DNA from: a bacterium
Lineage (GTDB): Bacteria > CLD3 > SB21
Reading direction: 5' to 3'
NCBI GenBank assembly: GCA_013360215.1
Contig: JABWCP010000027.1
Span: forward strand, 1-43,137
DNA length: 43,137 nucleotides
This document shows positions 42,161-43,137 of the stretch, piece by piece; positions within the stretch are counted from its first letter, which is position 1, and each line of letters starts with the position of its first letter. Under the pieces are notes generated by a model, which was given only the letters and a program-made list of their open reading frames with translations, searched no databases and had not been told where the DNA came from. The position numbers and the translations under genes were made by a program.

Positions 42161-42835
42161 TTAGGCCCCGATTTCATCCAATGCATTCTTAGCATCACGC
42201 GCCGCGCTGGTTTCAGGATACTCTTTCGTTACTTTTTCATACAACGCTTTAGCATTTGACGCTTGATTGACCATGCGGTAGCAACGCGCTGCTCCGATCA
42301 TGCTTTCGGGTGCCAAATGAGAACTGGGAAATTTACCTGCTGCTTTTTCGTATTGTTTGGCCGCTTCTTCGTACTTATTCTGCCCTTCATAACAAGCCGC
42401 AATACCCATAAGCGACGACATCACAAAAAGTTCATTATCCGCATAATCGTCGAGATACTGGTTGAAATACTGCAACGCAAAATCGTATTGATCGGTATTA
42501 AAATAAGCATTGGCCATATAAAAAGTTCCCATGCCTCCGCCGACGGTACCTTCGTATTCAGCACAATACTTTTCGAGACGACGAATCGCTTCACGGTAAT
42601 CACCGCTGAAATAAACACGCTCCGGTGCGGCTAATTTATTGACGGACTCTGCATCACGTTCTTTACTGTAATTCATATAGCCCCAAGACGTGGCTATGAT
42701 GACCAGTAAACCGACAATACCGTACAGGATAACCTGTTGATTGGTCTGCACGTAATCGGTGAACTGTGAAATTTTATTCATCACCGGATCTTTATGCAGT
42801 TCTTTTTTAGTAAGATGTTTTCTTGGCGTTAACAT
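42161..42835 (-). CDS. Membrane-anchored TPR protein (YfgM-like topology)
   Basis: 224 residues. The N-terminus LTKKELHKDPV is a motif common in FCB-group TPR proteins and supports the first ATG rather than the later one at 42781. One membrane helix (~36-54, VILYGIVGLLVIIATSWGY) leaves most of the protein in the periplasm. TPR pairs follow: AIRRLEKYCAEYEG, TFYMANAYFNTDQYDFALQ, LMGIAACYEGQNKYEEAAKQ and ARCYRMVNQASNAKALYEKV. The single-helix-plus-TPR plan resembles YfgM, which works with periplasmic chaperones; orthology is not claimed. It is monocistronic: a promoter precedes it and a terminator follows it. Confidence 0.88.
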   Translation of the reverse strand: MLTPRKHLTKKELHKDPVMNKISQFTDYVQTNQQVILYGIVGLLVIIATSWGYMNYSKERDAESVNKLAAPERVYFSGDYREAIRRLEKYCAEYEGTVGGGMGTFYMANAYFNTDQYDFALQYFNQYLDDYADNELFVMSSLMGIAACYEGQNKYEEAAKQYEKAAGKFPSSHLAPESMIGAARCYRMVNQASNAKALYEKVTKEYPETSAARDAKNALDEIGA

Positions 42836-42882
42836 GCGTAATTCACTTCATTCTGTGGTCTAATTGATTTTTAAAGCGCCCC

Positions 42883-42911
42883 ATAATACAAAACGGGCTT
42901 CTTGCACGCAA
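42883..42911 (-). promoter_or_regulatory. Promoter of the membrane-anchored TPR gene
   Basis: TTGCGT (42911-42906), a 17-bp spacer and TATTAT (42888-42883) on the minus strand, with an expected leader of about 40 nt. The rest of 42836-43027 shows no gene. Confidence 0.5.
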
Positions 42912-43027
42912 GTAAAATTAACAGAAACTAATTTTTATTCTAGTCGGTTAAAAATGATTCTACGGCTCAATAAGTCCTCGATTCAATATTATATTGTTAC
43001 AATTATAACATCAAGCCTGCGGAAACG

Positions 43028-43137
43028 ACGACCATTGGTCTTCTGCTGATTGTACCCTCGATCACGCCGTTGGCGTGACGACCATTGGCCTTCTGCTGAT
43101 TGTACCCTCGATCACGCCGTTGGCGTGACGACCATTG
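43028..43137. repeat. 50-bp tandem repeat with internal hairpins, cut by the window edge
   Basis: A unit beginning ACGACCATTGG starts at 43028, 43078 and 43128, a period of exactly 50 bp. The first two copies differ at one base (43039 T versus 43089 C). Each unit contains the inverted repeat TCACGCC-gtt-GGCGTGA, and copy one also has GACCA-t-TGGTC. There is no variable spacer, so it is a direct tandem array rather than CRISPR. Its true copy number lies outside the window. Confidence 0.85.

Noticed and set aside
43028-43137. CRISPR array
   Set aside because: The whole 50-bp period is repeated with one base change, so there are no variable spacers. No cas gene is in the window.

Overview
The window comes from a Gram-negative bacterium with an outer-membrane-rich proteome. 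It is AT-leaning by eye, and almost every gene lies on the minus strand. One secreted protein ends in a QNYPNPFNP-type C-terminal tail, which is typical of Ignavibacteria, Calditrichota, KSB1 and related FCB-superphylum lineages. The phylum is an inference; no rRNA or other phylogenetic marker beyond aspS is present. No tRNA, rRNA, insertion sequence, phage gene or convincing CRISPR array was seen.

Layout, left to right (minus-strand genes are transcribed right to left). 1-11682: one unbroken reading frame of at least 3894 codons, running off the left edge. It encodes a giant secreted mosaic protein: a long leader, eight ~54-residue W-x-D repeats, four complete sets of seven FG-GAP/VCBS blades (each preceded by a bacterial Ig-like domain), FN3 and LamG-like domains, and then at least three beta-helix modules. 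11775-12527: a small protein that looks like a truncated, diverged relative of the giant's N-terminus, with its own promoter. 12851-17137: a TPR lipoprotein and an LRR/Ig/FN3 surface protein with the sorting-type tail. 17247-23898: moaE, moaD, a thioester alpha-2-macroglobulin lipoprotein and a SemiSWEET transporter, tightly packed. 23975-24460: the only plus-strand gene, a small membrane protein. 24511-26292: aspS. 26387-38247: an envelope-machine locus with two long TPR/coiled-coil proteins, a small periplasmic protein, ExbB, two ExbD paralogues and an AgmX/PglI-type transducer. 38402-42054: a LOG-family phosphoribohydrolase, an agmatinase-family enzyme and a GH57 glycoside hydrolase. 42161-42835: a membrane-anchored TPR protein. 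43028-43137: a 50-bp tandem repeat cut by the right edge.

The most interesting unit is 26387-38247. Its gene set (one TolQ/ExbB-like, two TolR/ExbD-like, an AgmX/PglI-domain protein and very large TPR proteins) parallels the myxobacterial Agl-Glt gliding machinery. Here one ExbD paralogue carries Asn in place of the channel Asp, and the larger TPR protein ends in a jelly-roll-like domain. The giant propeller protein and the LRR protein are likely surface components of the same cell, but no direct link to the motor-like locus is visible.

Recurring promoters (TTGnnn, 16-17 nt, TAAATT or TAATTT) and GGAG-type ribosome binding sites were used to place transcription units and starts.
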